Shown here one piece after another: positions 7,862 to 16,408 of a stretch of 44,385 nucleotides of DNA. A program made the translations under genes and the position numbers. Below the pieces are notes generated by a model. That model did not search any database and was not told the origin of the DNA. It saw nothing but the letters and a program-made list of their open reading frames with translations. This stretch comes from CAZVUW01 sp964629825 (lineage in GTDB: Bacteria > Actinomycetota > Nitriliruptoria > Euzebyales > Egibacteraceae). How positions within the stretch are numbered: position 1 is the stretch's first letter; each line of letters starts with the position of its first letter. The DNA lies in assembly GCA_964629825.1 (NCBI GenBank), contig CAZVUW010000014.1:1-44385 (forward strand), in the 5' to 3' direction.

Positions 7862-10684
7862 ATGGTGGGAGTTCTTCCCAACGTCGAATCCAACGGGGTC
7901 CCATCTTTGGGGGCTCCATTTCCGGCTGTCTCTGCAAAGGTGCGGCCCGTCGCGGTGCAGGGCATGCGCCGGGCGCGGCTGCACGCCAAGCTCGACCAGG
8001 TCTGGCAGCAGCGCCTCGGGTTGGTCGTTGCCCCGGCAGGGGCGGGGAAGTCCACGCTGCTGGCCTGCTACGCCGCCGGCCTGTCCGTCCCCACCGCCTG
8101 GTTCCGGGCGGAGCCGGGGGACGGCGAGGTGGCCACCTTCCTCGGCTATCTCGCCGCGGCCACGCGGGCAGCCCTCGGACCGCTGCCGTCGACCCGCTGG
8201 ACGTCCGTGGCGGACGCGGCCCGCGCTCTGGAGGGCTGGAGCGGCTCACGCGCGCTGCTGGTGGTCGACGACGTTCACGAGCTCGCCGGCAGCCCGGCGG
8301 AGCGCGCGCTCTCGACGCTCATCGACTACCTGCCGCCGAACATGGCGCTGGTGCTTGCCGGGCGGAGCGCGCCGGACATCAACCTCCCACGGCGGCGGGT
8401 CAACGGCGAGCTGGTGCAGCTCGACGCCGAGGACCTGCGCTTCCGATCCTGGGAGGTCGAGACGCTCTTCCGCCAGTTCTACCGGGAGAGCCTGCGCCCC
8501 GAGGATCTCGCGGTGCTCGCGCGCAAGACCGAGGGCTGGGCCGCCGGCCTGCAGCTGTTCCACCTGGCCACGCGCGACCTCGCCCCCGGTGAGCGCCGCA
8601 AGGTCCTCCACGAGGTCGTCGCCAGCGGCCGGCTCTTCAAGGAGTACCTGACCGCCAACGTCCTGAGCCAGCTCGGCTCCGATCTGCGCACCTTCCTGAT
8701 CGAGTCCGCGGTCGCGCCGCGCCTGTCCGGCGCGTTCTGCGATGAGCTGCTCGGCCGGGACGACAGCGCCGAGCTGCTGATCGAGCTGGAGCGGCGGCGG
8801 CTGTTCACCATCCCGCTGGGCGGCGGCTGGTACCGGTATCACGAGGTCCTGCGAGGCGCCCTCGAGGCGACCCTGCTCGATCGCATCGGCGAAGCGGAGC
8901 TGCGGCGGCGCTACCTGCACGTGGCCGACCTGCTCCAGCGCGCCGGCTTCCCCGCCGAGGCGCTGGTGGCGGCCAGCCGCGCCGGCGACACCGAGCGGGT
9001 GCGCCAGCTCCTCGGCGCTAACGGCTCGGCGATCGCCGAGCGCGGCGGCGACTGGTTGGAGGCCGTTCCCGCCGCCGTCCGCTGGCGCGATCCGTGGGTC
9101 CTGCTCGCGGACGCCCGCCGTCACCGCGACCGGGGACAGCTGCCCGAGGCTGTGAGCATCTACCGGCGTGCCGAGGAGGCCTTCGGAACTCTGCGCGCCG
9201 CGCAGCTGTGCCGGACGGAGCGTCTGGCCCTGCAGCCCTGGATCGAGCCCGACCTGCCCCCGCCCGGGACGGGCCTCGGGCAGCTGCGCTCGACGGTGGC
9301 ACGCGACCCCCTGGCGGCCGCGGCGAGCTCCACCGGTCTGGAGGCGGGCCTCGCGCTGCTCCTCGCCGGCCACGCCGATGCGGCCACGACCGTCCTGACC
9401 CGCTGCGTCGACGACCCCGATGCGTCCGAGCTGCGCGTCGCGGCGACCCGCCTGGTTCTCGGGGCGGCCCGACTCCTCGGCGGCGAGAACACCAGCATCG
9501 ACATCCAGTGGGCGATCGAGCATGCGGAACGCGCCGGCGCCGCCTGGCTGGTCGAGCTGGCCCAGTCGGTGCAGCGGCTGAGCGGGCGGGCCGCCGTGCC
9601 GAGCAGGTCGGGACCGGACAGCTGGGCAGGCGCCCTCGGCGCTCTCTGCGCCGGGTGGGCCTGCCTGCGGGCGGGGACCCCCACGGACGTCGACCTCGAC
9701 GAGGCCGCCGCCTTCTTCGACGGGATGGGCGCCGGGGTGCTGGCCGCATGGTGCCGGGCGATCGGGGCGCTCGCCGCCGCGCGGTCGGGCGCCGAAGACG
9801 CCGGCGCCCTGGCCCTGCGCGCCCTGGAGGAGGCCCGGCGCGCCGCGGTCCCCGGTGCCGCGCTCCTTGCGGAGCTGGCGCTGGCCACGGTGGACCGCCG
9901 CTCCAACGGCCGGGTCACCAAGCTCACCGCGCGCCTCGACCGGCTCGGCCTGCGACCCGATGTCGCCGCCGACACCGACCGCCACGCCCGGGTCCGCTGC
10001 CTGGGCGGCTTCGAGATGACCATCGGCGGTGCGGCCGTGAACGTCGAAGCCCTCAAGCCGCGCTCGCGCAGCCTCCTGCGCTTCCTCGCGGCGGCCGCGG
10101 GCCGACCCGTGCACCGGGAGCAGATCCTGGCCGCGCTGTGGCCCGACGCGGGTCCCGACTCGGCCACGCGCACCTTCCACGTCGCGCTGTCCAGCCTGCG
10201 CGGCCTGCTCGAAGGTCTCGGGGGCGCCAACGGGCGCACGTTCATCCACCGCGACGGCGAGGCCTACCGGCTGGACCTCGGCCCCGGCGGGGAGCACGAC
10301 CTCGTCGCCTTCGAGGAGGCCTGCGGCGAGCTGCGGCAGGCCCGGGCCGGCGGCGGTGCCGCGGCGGTGGCGACGGCCTGCCGCAAGATCGTCGCCCTGC
10401 ACCGCGGCGAGCTGCTGCCCGAGGAGGGCCCCGCCGAGTGGGTGGTCGGGCCGCGCGAGAGCCACCGCGAGGCGGCGGCTAGCGCCGCCTTCACGCTCGG
10501 CACCCTGCTCAACTCGCAGGGGGATCCGGCCGGCGCGGCCGCGGCCTGCGAGAGCGCGCTGGCCATCGACCGCTACCGCGACGACGCCTGGCGCCTGCTG
10601 ATCTCGATCCACGAGCGCGCGGGCAACCGGGCCTCGGCGGCGCGGGCGCGGCAGCGCTACGAGCGGATCCTGACCACGCTCTGA
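7862..10684 (+). CDS. STAND-type ATPase fused to a C-terminal SARP (OmpR-like winged helix plus BTAD) regulator
   Basis: 940 residues. A MalT-like STAND NTPase occupies the N-terminal third, with Walker A APAGAGKS (57-64) and Walker B LLVVDDVHEL (D136, D137). A helical, TPR-like middle follows (about 350-700). The C-terminal part is a SARP: an OmpR-type winged helix (about 708-800, RCLGGFEMTIGG ... PRSRSLLRFLA ... REQILAALWP) and a BTAD (about 808-940). The arrangement is inverted relative to AfsR-type proteins, which carry the SARP part first. STAND regulators couple ligand sensing and ATP-driven oligomerisation to transcription activation. OmpR/SARP winged helices bind direct repeats, which fits the element found upstream of the CIS genes. 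It is the best candidate activator of the locus; this is inference. Confidence 0.88.
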   Translation: MVGVLPNVESNGVPSLGAPFPAVSAKVRPVAVQGMRRARLHAKLDQVWQQRLGLVVAPAGAGKSTLLACYAAGLSVPTAWFRAEPGDGEVATFLGYLAAATRAALGPLPSTRWTSVADAARALEGWSGSRALLVVDDVHELAGSPAERALSTLIDYLPPNMALVLAGRSAPDINLPRRRVNGELVQLDAEDLRFRSWEVETLFRQFYRESLRPEDLAVLARKTEGWAAGLQLFHLATRDLAPGERRKVLHEVVASGRLFKEYLTANVLSQLGSDLRTFLIESAVAPRLSGAFCDELLGRDDSAELLIELERRRLFTIPLGGGWYRYHEVLRGALEATLLDRIGEAELRRRYLHVADLLQRAGFPAEALVAASRAGDTERVRQLLGANGSAIAERGGDWLEAVPAAVRWRDPWVLLADARRHRDRGQLPEAVSIYRRAEEAFGTLRAAQLCRTERLALQPWIEPDLPPPGTGLGQLRSTVARDPLAAAASSTGLEAGLALLLAGHADAATTVLTRCVDDPDASELRVAATRLVLGAARLLGGENTSIDIQWAIEHAERAGAAWLVELAQSVQRLSGRAAVPSRSGPDSWAGALGALCAGWACLRAGTPTDVDLDEAAAFFDGMGAGVLAAWCRAIGALAAARSGAEDAGALALRALEEARRAAVPGAALLAELALATVDRRSNGRVTKLTARLDRLGLRPDVAADTDRHARVRCLGGFEMTIGGAAVNVEALKPRSRSLLRFLAAAAGRPVHREQILAALWPDAGPDSATRTFHVALSSLRGLLEGLGGANGRTFIHRDGEAYRLDLGPGGEHDLVAFEEACGELRQARAGGGAAAVATACRKIVALHRGELLPEEGPAEWVVGPRESHREAAASAAFTLGTLLNSQGDPAGAAAACESALAIDRYRDDAWRLLISIHERAGNRASAARARQRYERILTTL

Positions 10685-10705
10685 CCGCCGTTCCCTCGGC
10701 GCCGT

Positions 10706-10753
10706 GCGCGCCGCGAGCGGCGCGCTGCACGTTCGGGCAGCGGGTGCTGCCCG
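10706..10753 (+). terminator. Two adjacent GC hairpins after the regulator gene
   Basis: Hairpin 1: GCGCGCCGC (10706-10714), loop GA, GCGGCGCGC (717-725 of the same block). Hairpin 2: CGGGCAGC (10734-10741), loop GGGT, GCTGCCCG (10746-10753). No U-tract follows, so termination is not certain. Hairpin 2 overlaps copy 2 of the CIS-locus element. Confidence 0.35.
10727..10743 (+). promoter_or_regulatory. CIS-locus element, copy 2 (upstream of the DUF4255 operon)
   Basis: GCACGTTCGGGCAGCGG, ending 68 bases before the ATG at 10811. A possible -10, TACGGT (10798-10803), is so close to the start codon that the transcript would have almost no leader. That would explain why no ribosome binding site is seen before this gene. 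Confidence 0.5.
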
Positions 10754-10810
10754 CCGCTTCGCACCGCTCCGCGCTCCCGACGTGGCGCAACGGCTTCTAC
10801 GGTTAGACGC

Positions 10811-11434
10811 ATGATCCCAGAGGTCGACGAGACGCTGCGGCAGCTGGTCAAGCGCGACGTCCTCGGTGGCTCGAACGTGGACATCTCCTTCGAGGCGCCC
10901 ACGACGGACTGGGCCAGCCGTCGGCAGAAGCCGACGCTGAACCTGTACCTGTACGACATCCGCGAGGATCTCGAGCGCCGTCGCACCCAGTTCGAGGAGA
11001 TCCGGGACGACAACGGGCGTGTGGTCGAGCGCAAGCAGCCGCCGCGCAAGTTCAAGCTGAGCTACCTCGTCACCGCCTGGACCAACCTGCCGGAGGACGA
11101 GCACCGGGTGCTGGCCGCCGCGCTGTCGACCTTCCTGTCGTTCGACGCGTTCCCTGAGGACGTCATGACGCCGGGGCTGGCGGCGCTGGGCGAGCCGATC
11201 CGGGTCACCGTCGCGCTGCCGCCCCCCCAAGACCGCGCGATCAGCGACATCTGGTCGGCCCTGGGCGGCGAGCTCAAGCCGTCCCTGGACCTGGTCGTCA
11301 CCACTCCGATTCCGCCCCAGGTCGCCCGCGAGCAGCAGGTAGGTCCGCTCGTGCGCGAGCCGCTGCGGATCGGCGTGGTCGACGAGGACGGCGAGCTCGA
11401 GAGCGCCGGCCTGGTGGAGCTGCCGCGGCCGTGA
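10811..11434 (+). CDS. CIS tail terminator/cap protein, DUF4255 (Pvc16/Afp16-type)
   Basis: 207 residues. The N-terminal 180 match the DUF4255/Pvc16_N pattern: MIPEVDETLRQLVKRD, then LNLYLYDIREDLERR, KLSYLVTAW, EDEHRVLAAALSTF. In Afp and PVC particles this family caps the end of the tube and sheath away from the baseplate and sets tail length together with the tape measure. It opens the first CIS operon. Its last codons overlap the GTG of the ATPase gene (GTGA), so the two are coupled, the same pairing as Afp15/Afp16 homologues in other CIS loci. There is no clear Shine-Dalgarno before the ATG. Confidence 0.9.
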   Translation: MIPEVDETLRQLVKRDVLGGSNVDISFEAPTTDWASRRQKPTLNLYLYDIREDLERRRTQFEEIRDDNGRVVERKQPPRKFKLSYLVTAWTNLPEDEHRVLAAALSTFLSFDAFPEDVMTPGLAALGEPIRVTVALPPPQDRAISDIWSALGGELKPSLDLVVTTPIPPQVAREQQVGPLVREPLRIGVVDEDGELESAGLVELPRP

Positions 11435-13473
11435 CTCGGCTGTCGGACCGCTACCTCCTCGGGCGACTGGCGGTGCTCGAGTCGGCGGTGCGGACCCTGG
11501 TGGCCGCTCGGCGCGCCACCGACCCGGATCCCGACGACAGCTTCCGGGGCCTGTACATCAGTGACGAGCAGGTCGACCGGCTGCTGGCGACGCCGCCCAC
11601 CCCACCCCAGCGCGCGCAGGACGCCGAGCTGCTGGAGATGGTCGATAAGGAGGCCGACGAGGCCGAGGCCGCCGGCGAGACGATCGCGCTGCGACGCCTG
11701 GCCGCCGACTTCGGGCTGACCGAGCTCGACGTCGAGCTGCTGCTGGTGGCGCTCGCGCCCGACCTCGACCCGCGCTTCGAGCGCCTGTACGGCTACCTGA
11801 ACGACGACGTCTCCCGGCGCCGGGCCAGCGTCGGGCTCGCGCTCGAGCTGTGCGGGGCGTCGCTGCACAGCGGGCCGGCGCGCGCACGGCTGTCGCCGTC
11901 CGCCCCGCTCCTGGCCGGCGGCCTCCTGGTGGTCGAAGACGACGACCGCCCGCTGCTCGGGCGGGCGCTGCGCGTCCCCGACCGCGTCGTCGCGCACCTG
12001 CTCGGCCAGGACGAGACCGACCCCGCGATCGCGGGGCTGGTGCTCGGCACGGCCCCGCTGGAGTCCTTCAGCCTCGCCGGGCTGCCCGAGATCCTCCGCG
12101 CCGGGCCGGTCTACCTGCGGGAGCGCCCGGGCGCCGCCGGCATCGCCGCCGCCGCGGGGGCGCTGCGCGCCGCCGGGCTGGCCGCCGTCGCCCTGGACCT
12201 GCGGCGGATCCCCGGCGAAGCGGACCTGCCCGGGCTGGCGCGAGCGGCGGCCCGCGAGGCACGTCTGCTGGGAGGTGGGCTGATCCTGGTCGGCGTCGAC
12301 GCGCTAGCCGAGCGCGGCAGCGCACCGGTGCGCACCTTCGTCGACGCACCGGCGCCGGTGCTGGTGGTCGGCCGCCGCGCCTGGGACCCCGAGTGGTCGG
12401 CCCGCCCGCCTCTGGTCGTCGACGCACCGACGCCGGCCCTGCAGCAGCGCGCCCGGCTGTGGCGGGAGGCCCTGGGCGACCTGGGCGGCGACTCCCTGGA
12501 GCGCACGATCGCCCCCTACCGGCTGACCCCTGAGCAGATCCAGCAGGCGGCCGCGGCCGCCCGGCTCCAGGCCGAGGCGCAGCGCCGACCCCTGGCGCCG
12601 TCCGACCTGCAGGCGGGTGCGCGGACCCAGCACGCCAGCCAGCTCGAGCGCCTTGCGCGTCGCATCGCCCCCGCCGTGGGCTGGGATGACCTGGTGCTGC
12701 CCGCCGACCTGGTCGCTCAGCTGCGGGAGCTGGCCGCGCGAGCGCGCCACCGGGATCGCGTCCTCGACGAGTGGGGCATGGGCACGGCCTCCCGCGGGCG
12801 CGGTCTTGCCGGCCTGTTCGCCGGCCCCTCGGGGACCGGGAAGACGCTGTCGGCCGAGGTGCTGGCGGCCGACCTGGGCTTGGACCTGTACGTCGTCGAC
12901 CTGTCGACGGTGATCGACAAGTACATCGGGGAGACGGAGAAGAACCTCGACCGGGTGTTCGAGGCGGCCGACGGCGTGGACGCGGTCCTGCTGTTCGACG
13001 AGGCCGATGCCCTGTTCGGGAAGCGGACCGAGGTGGGCGACTCGCGCGACCGCTACGCCAACGTCGAGGTCGCCTACCTGCTCCAGCGCATGGAGCAGTT
13101 CGACGGCATCGCGATCCTCACCACCAACCTGCGCGCGAACCTGGACGAGGCGTTCACGCGCCGCCTGGACGCCATCATCGACTTCCCCGAGCCCGAGGCC
13201 GACGACCGCCGGCGGCTGTGGGACGCACACCTGCCGACCACAGTCCCGCGCGGGGACGACATCGACCTCGACTTCCTGGCCGAGTCATTCCGCCTGTCCG
13301 GCGGCGAGATCCGCAACATCGCCCTGACCGCAGCCTTCCTCGCCGCCGAGGACGAGCGCAGCGTCGGCATGGCGGACCTCATCCGGGCCACCGAACGCGA
13401 GTACCACAAGCTCGGACGGCTGTGCCTGCCGAGCGAGTTCGGCCCCTGGACCTCGCTGCTCACCGGCGCCTGA
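11431..13473 (+). CDS. CIS-associated AAA+ ATPase (Afp15/Pvc15-type)
   Basis: 680 residues, GTG start overlapping the previous stop. The N-terminal 430 residues form the extended, winged-helix-containing part typical of CIS ATPases (DLDPRFERLYGYLNDD at about 110). The AAA+ core has Walker A GPSGTGKT (about 465-472), Walker B VLLFDEAD (D523, E524), a sensor-1 region ILTTNLRANLD and an arginine-finger region FTRRLD. In Afp/PVC systems this ATPase is conserved and is thought to act in assembly or cargo handling; its exact action is unsettled. No transmembrane segment is seen, so it is cytoplasmic. Confidence 0.93.
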   Translation: MTRLSDRYLLGRLAVLESAVRTLVAARRATDPDPDDSFRGLYISDEQVDRLLATPPTPPQRAQDAELLEMVDKEADEAEAAGETIALRRLAADFGLTELDVELLLVALAPDLDPRFERLYGYLNDDVSRRRASVGLALELCGASLHSGPARARLSPSAPLLAGGLLVVEDDDRPLLGRALRVPDRVVAHLLGQDETDPAIAGLVLGTAPLESFSLAGLPEILRAGPVYLRERPGAAGIAAAAGALRAAGLAAVALDLRRIPGEADLPGLARAAAREARLLGGGLILVGVDALAERGSAPVRTFVDAPAPVLVVGRRAWDPEWSARPPLVVDAPTPALQQRARLWREALGDLGGDSLERTIAPYRLTPEQIQQAAAAARLQAEAQRRPLAPSDLQAGARTQHASQLERLARRIAPAVGWDDLVLPADLVAQLRELAARARHRDRVLDEWGMGTASRGRGLAGLFAGPSGTGKTLSAEVLAADLGLDLYVVDLSTVIDKYIGETEKNLDRVFEAADGVDAVLLFDEADALFGKRTEVGDSRDRYANVEVAYLLQRMEQFDGIAILTTNLRANLDEAFTRRLDAIIDFPEPEADDRRRLWDAHLPTTVPRGDDIDLDFLAESFRLSGGEIRNIALTAAFLAAEDERSVGMADLIRATEREYHKLGRLCLPSEFGPWTSLLTGA

Positions 13474-13484
13474 CCTTCAGGTAT

Positions 13485-13501
13485 GCACGTTGGGGCACGA
13501 T
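13485..13501 (+). promoter_or_regulatory. CIS-locus element, copy 3 (upstream of the DUF4157 gene)
   Basis: GCACGTTGGGGCACGAT, starting 12 bases after the ATPase stop and ending 98 bases before the ATG at 13599. It contains GCACG twice, exactly 10 bases apart. A possible -10, TAGACT, lies at about 13537. It suggests that the DUF4157 gene has its own regulated promoter rather than depending on read-through. Confidence 0.55.
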
Positions 13502-13598
13502 CCGCGCCTGGCCATAGACCGCCGCGGTGCGGCTCCTAGACTCCGCAGCGGACCCTTCAGCTGGCCTAGCGCCTGCCCGGCTCGAAGGAGGCACGGCC

Positions 13599-14387
13599 AT
13601 GTATCAGAACGAGCTGGAGCTACCGGCCCAGCAGCATGCGGAACGTCCCACCCGTGCCCCGAAAGAGGCCGGCGAGGCCGGTCCGCTCGCCCTGCGCTCG
13701 GCACCGCGGGAGGTGACCGCGAAGGGGCTCCTACGGCTGCAGCGGGCGGCCGGCAACGCCGGAGTGGCGGAGGCGCTCGAGGCCGACACGGTCAAGCAGG
13801 TGGTCGGCCGCGGCGGCGGCGAACCGCTCCAGCCGTCCGTGCGCGCGGAGATGGAGGGACACCTCGGCGCCGACCTGTCGGACGTGCGGATCCACACCGG
13901 GCCCGATGCCGCGGCCTCCGCCCAGGCCGTGCAGGCGCACGCCTACACCGTCGGCAGCGACGTGGTCTTCCGCGATGCCTCGACGCTTGGCACCGACCAA
14001 GGCAAGCGCATGCTCGCCCACGAGCTCACCCACGTGGTGCAGCAGCGGTCCGGCCCGGTCGACGGCACGCCCATGGGCAACGGCCTGAAGATCTCCGACC
14101 CCAGCGACCGCTTCGAGCGCGCCGCCGAGGAGTCGGCCGACCGCTTCATGTCCCGCTCCACCGCCGAGCCGTCGGCGGCGCCGTCCGTCCAGCGCCAGGA
14201 CGCGCACGACGAGGAGGTCCAGACCTTCCCCGTGCAGCGCCAGGAAGAGGACGAGGCCGAGAGCGAGGACCTGCAGACCTACCCGGTGCAGCGCCAAGAG
14301 GCCGAAGAGACCGAGGGCGAGGACCTGCAGACCTACTCGGTCCAACGCCAAGAGGGCGAAGAGGCCGAGGACGAGAGCCTGGGCTGA
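13599..14387 (+). CDS. DUF4157 eCIS core-domain protein with four C-terminal VQRQ repeats
   Basis: 262 residues from the ATG at 13599, which follows an AAGGAGG ribosome binding site. Residues 44-58 carry the family leader LLRLQRAAGNAGV. The DUF4157 domain spans about 77-150 (RAEMEGHLGADLSDVRIHTG) and ends in AHELTHVVQQ, with an intact zinc-protease-like HELTH at 141-145. The tail is acidic and repeats VQRQ at 197, 212, 230 and 248, the last two with E/D-rich DLQTYxVQRQ units of 18 residues. DUF4157 is the domain most strongly associated with eCIS loci and is often fused to cargo; here no toxin domain follows. It may be a cargo adaptor, a processed effector or a peptidase. The same QR motif recurs in the disordered protein at 17454. 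Confidence 0.88.
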   Translation: MYQNELELPAQQHAERPTRAPKEAGEAGPLALRSAPREVTAKGLLRLQRAAGNAGVAEALEADTVKQVVGRGGGEPLQPSVRAEMEGHLGADLSDVRIHTGPDAAASAQAVQAHAYTVGSDVVFRDASTLGTDQGKRMLAHELTHVVQQRSGPVDGTPMGNGLKISDPSDRFERAAEESADRFMSRSTAEPSAAPSVQRQDAHDEEVQTFPVQRQEEDEAESEDLQTYPVQRQEAEETEGEDLQTYSVQRQEGEEAEDESLG

Positions 14388-14396
14388 TCCGGTCGG

Positions 14397-14576
14397 TCAG
14401 GCCGAGCGGGTCTCCTCTTCGTCCTCACCGCCGCGTCGGAAGGTCCTGCCCCGCCGCGGGTCGATCACCCGCCCGCAGGCCTGACAGGCATACCAACCGC
14501 AGCCGCGCTCGCAGTGGCGCTGCCACAGCTGCTGGTTACAGGTAAGGCACTCCGCCGGTGTGGTGCGTCGGAACAT
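14397..14576 (-). CDS. 59-residue zinc-ribbon protein, antisense between CIS genes
   Basis: An ATG at 14576 on the minus strand follows a perfect GGAGGTGAG ribosome binding site. It encodes 59 residues with six cysteines: CLTC (10-13), C22, C26 and CQAC (31-34), a zinc-ribbon-like set with one His (H21). The tail is basic, then acidic (RRGG EDEEE). It converges on the DUF4157 gene with 9 bases between stops. I do not recognise a named family. The RBS and Cys spacing make it real. It could bind nucleic acid or a CIS component, but this is not shown. Confidence 0.65.
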   Translation of the reverse strand: MFRRTTPAECLTCNQQLWQRHCERGCGWYACQACGRVIDPRRGRTFRRGGEDEEETRSA

Positions 14577-14629
14577 CTCTCACCTCCGGCGGTCTGCTCG
14601 CCTTCGGGCTGCGCTGATCTGGGGGTTCT

Positions 14630-14646
14630 GCCCGTTGGTGCACGAA
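14630..14646 (+). promoter_or_regulatory. CIS-locus element, copy 4 (weaker, distal to the sheath operon)
   Basis: GCCCGTTGGTGCACGAA, 182 bases before the sheath ATG and 88 bases before copy 5. The half-sites GCCCG and GCACG are 10 bases apart. It may be a second site for the same protein or act on the divergent zinc-ribbon gene. Confidence 0.4.
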
Positions 14647-14717
14647 CGCAAGCCTGGCCGGGCGGCCGAGGGTCCGCACAGGGTTGGCTACCAGGCCCGG
14701 TAGGCCCGCCCGGGCGC

Positions 14718-14734
14718 GCCCGTTGGGGCAGCGA
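14718..14734 (+). promoter_or_regulatory. CIS-locus element, copy 5 (proximal to the sheath operon)
   Basis: GCCCGTTGGGGCAGCGA, ending 94 bases before the sheath ATG, close to the spacing of copies 1 and 3 (102 and 98). Confidence 0.5.
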
Positions 14735-14827
14735 TCCGTTCACCGCGGGCCGTCCGCTGGGCACCTGACCACGGCGCCGACTCGCACGAGGCTGCGCTGA
14801 CCGAACTGGGCTCGCTAGGGAGGCCTC

Positions 14828-16369
14828 ATGCCTACGTATCTGTCGCCGGGCGTCTACGTCGAGGAGATGGAAGCCGGCTCCGCACCGATCGAAGGTGTGG
14901 GGACGGCCGTCGCCGCATTTGTCGGCATCGCTGAGAAGGGACCGGTCAACGAACCGACCCTGGTAACGAACTGGTCGCAGTTCACGCAGACCTTCGGGGA
15001 GTTCATCGAGGGCTCCTACCTCGCGCACTCCGTGTACGGCTACTTCCTCAACGGAGGCGGTGCCTGCTACGTGGTGCGGATCGGCCAGAACGGCAACGGG
15101 TCGGACGTGCCGACGGCGGTCGCAGAGCTGACCGCCGGGTCGGGCGCCAAGGCCTCGCCAAGCCTGAAGGTCGAGGCGATCGAGGGTGGTCCCGCGGGCA
15201 ACGACATCAGCGTCGAGATCGCCGACTCCGGCGATGGCGATGACAAGCCCGATGACGCCTTCAAGATCATCGTGAAGAAGGCCGGGAAGAAGGTCGAGGA
15301 GTTCGACAAGGTCACCACCAAGAAGGGCCCTCGCAACGTGGTCCAGGTGGTGAACGCCACCTCGCAGCTGATCCGCATCGCGGAGGCCAGCCGCGGCCAG
15401 GTCGCGGTGCCCAACAAGGGCACGGTCGAGCTGTCGGGCGGCGCGCTGCCCGAGCCGACCCCGCTCGCCCCGGACGACTACGTGGGCGACTCGGCGGACC
15501 GCACGGGCTTCGGCGGCCTGGAGGCCATCGACCCGATCACCATGGTCTGCGTGCCCGACCTGATGGCCGCCTACCAGCAGGGGATGCTCGAGCTGGAGCA
15601 GGTCCAGGCGGTGCAGCTGGCGATGATCGCCCACTGCGAGCTGATGGGCGACCGCGTCGCCATCCTCGACCCGCCGCCGGGGCTGAACGCGCAGCAGATC
15701 CGCGAGTGGCGCGTGGACAAGGCCGGCTACGACTCGAAGTACGCCGCCCTGTACTGGCCCTGGATCAAGGTCATGGACCCCGCCACGGGCGAGAACATCC
15801 ACATCCCGCCGTCCGGCTACATCGCCGGCATCTGGGGCCGCAACGACGACACCCGCGGCGTGCACAAGGCGCCGGCGAACGAGGTCGTCCGCGGCGCGGT
15901 GTCGCTCGAGCTCCAGATCACCAAGTCCGAGCACGACCTGCTGAACCCCGAGGGGATCAACTGCATCCGCGCCTTCCCGGGCCGCGGAGTCCGGGTGTGG
16001 GGCGCGCGGACGCTCTCGAGCGACCCCGCGTGGCGCTACCTCAACGTCCGGCGCCTGTTCAACTACCTGGAGGAGTCGATCCTCAACGGCACCCAGTGGG
16101 CCGTCTTCGAGCCGAACGACCACGCGCTGTGGGCCAAGATCCGCCGCTCCATCTCGGCCTTCCTCGTCAACGAGTGGCGCAAGGGCGCCCTGTTCGGGCT
16201 GACCCCGCAGGAGGCCTTCTACGTCAAGTGCGATGAGGAGACCAACCCGGCCGAGGCCATCGACGCCGGCATGGTCACCTGCGAGATCGGCATCGCCCCC
16301 GTGAAGCCGGCCGAGTTCGTCGTCTTCCGCCTGTCGCAGTACTCCGGCGGGGCGGCACTGAGCGAGTAG
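14828..16369 (+). CDS. Contractile tail sheath protein
   Basis: 513 residues. It opens with the sheath signature TYLSPGVYVEEMEAGS and FVGIAEKGPVNEPTLVTNWSQF, and ends with the conserved C-terminal domain (NCIRAFPGRGVRVWGARTLS, WRYLNVRRLFNYLEESI, EPND, NEWRKGALFG). The C-terminus makes the interlocking strands that hold neighbouring sheath subunits. There is a single sheath gene, as in actinobacterial CIS; Afp and PVC have several. Residues about 100-190 form a variable surface insertion rich in Lys/Asp. It is the first gene of the structural operon; the RBS is GGGAGG. Confidence 0.97.
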   Translation: MPTYLSPGVYVEEMEAGSAPIEGVGTAVAAFVGIAEKGPVNEPTLVTNWSQFTQTFGEFIEGSYLAHSVYGYFLNGGGACYVVRIGQNGNGSDVPTAVAELTAGSGAKASPSLKVEAIEGGPAGNDISVEIADSGDGDDKPDDAFKIIVKKAGKKVEEFDKVTTKKGPRNVVQVVNATSQLIRIAEASRGQVAVPNKGTVELSGGALPEPTPLAPDDYVGDSADRTGFGGLEAIDPITMVCVPDLMAAYQQGMLELEQVQAVQLAMIAHCELMGDRVAILDPPPGLNAQQIREWRVDKAGYDSKYAALYWPWIKVMDPATGENIHIPPSGYIAGIWGRNDDTRGVHKAPANEVVRGAVSLELQITKSEHDLLNPEGINCIRAFPGRGVRVWGARTLSSDPAWRYLNVRRLFNYLEESILNGTQWAVFEPNDHALWAKIRRSISAFLVNEWRKGALFGLTPQEAFYVKCDEETNPAEAIDAGMVTCEIGIAPVKPAEFVVFRLSQYSGGAALSE

Positions 16370-16408
16370 CGGCACGAAGCGTCTATCTACCAGGAGGACT
16401 GAGCGACA

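Larger units (their letters stand above)
14577..14827 (+). promoter_or_regulatory. Upstream region of the main CIS structural operon
   Basis: 251 bases between the divergent small zinc-ribbon gene and the sheath gene. It holds two copies of the CIS-locus element (14630 and 14718) and the sheath RBS (GGGAGG). The sheath is the first gene of a tightly packed run ending at 29077, so this region probably drives the whole structural operon. Confidence 0.5.

Noticed and set aside
8246..11230. 994-codon minus-strand frame
   Set aside because: Covers the STAND/SARP gene and the DUF4255 start in antisense, with no RBS or recognisable domain.
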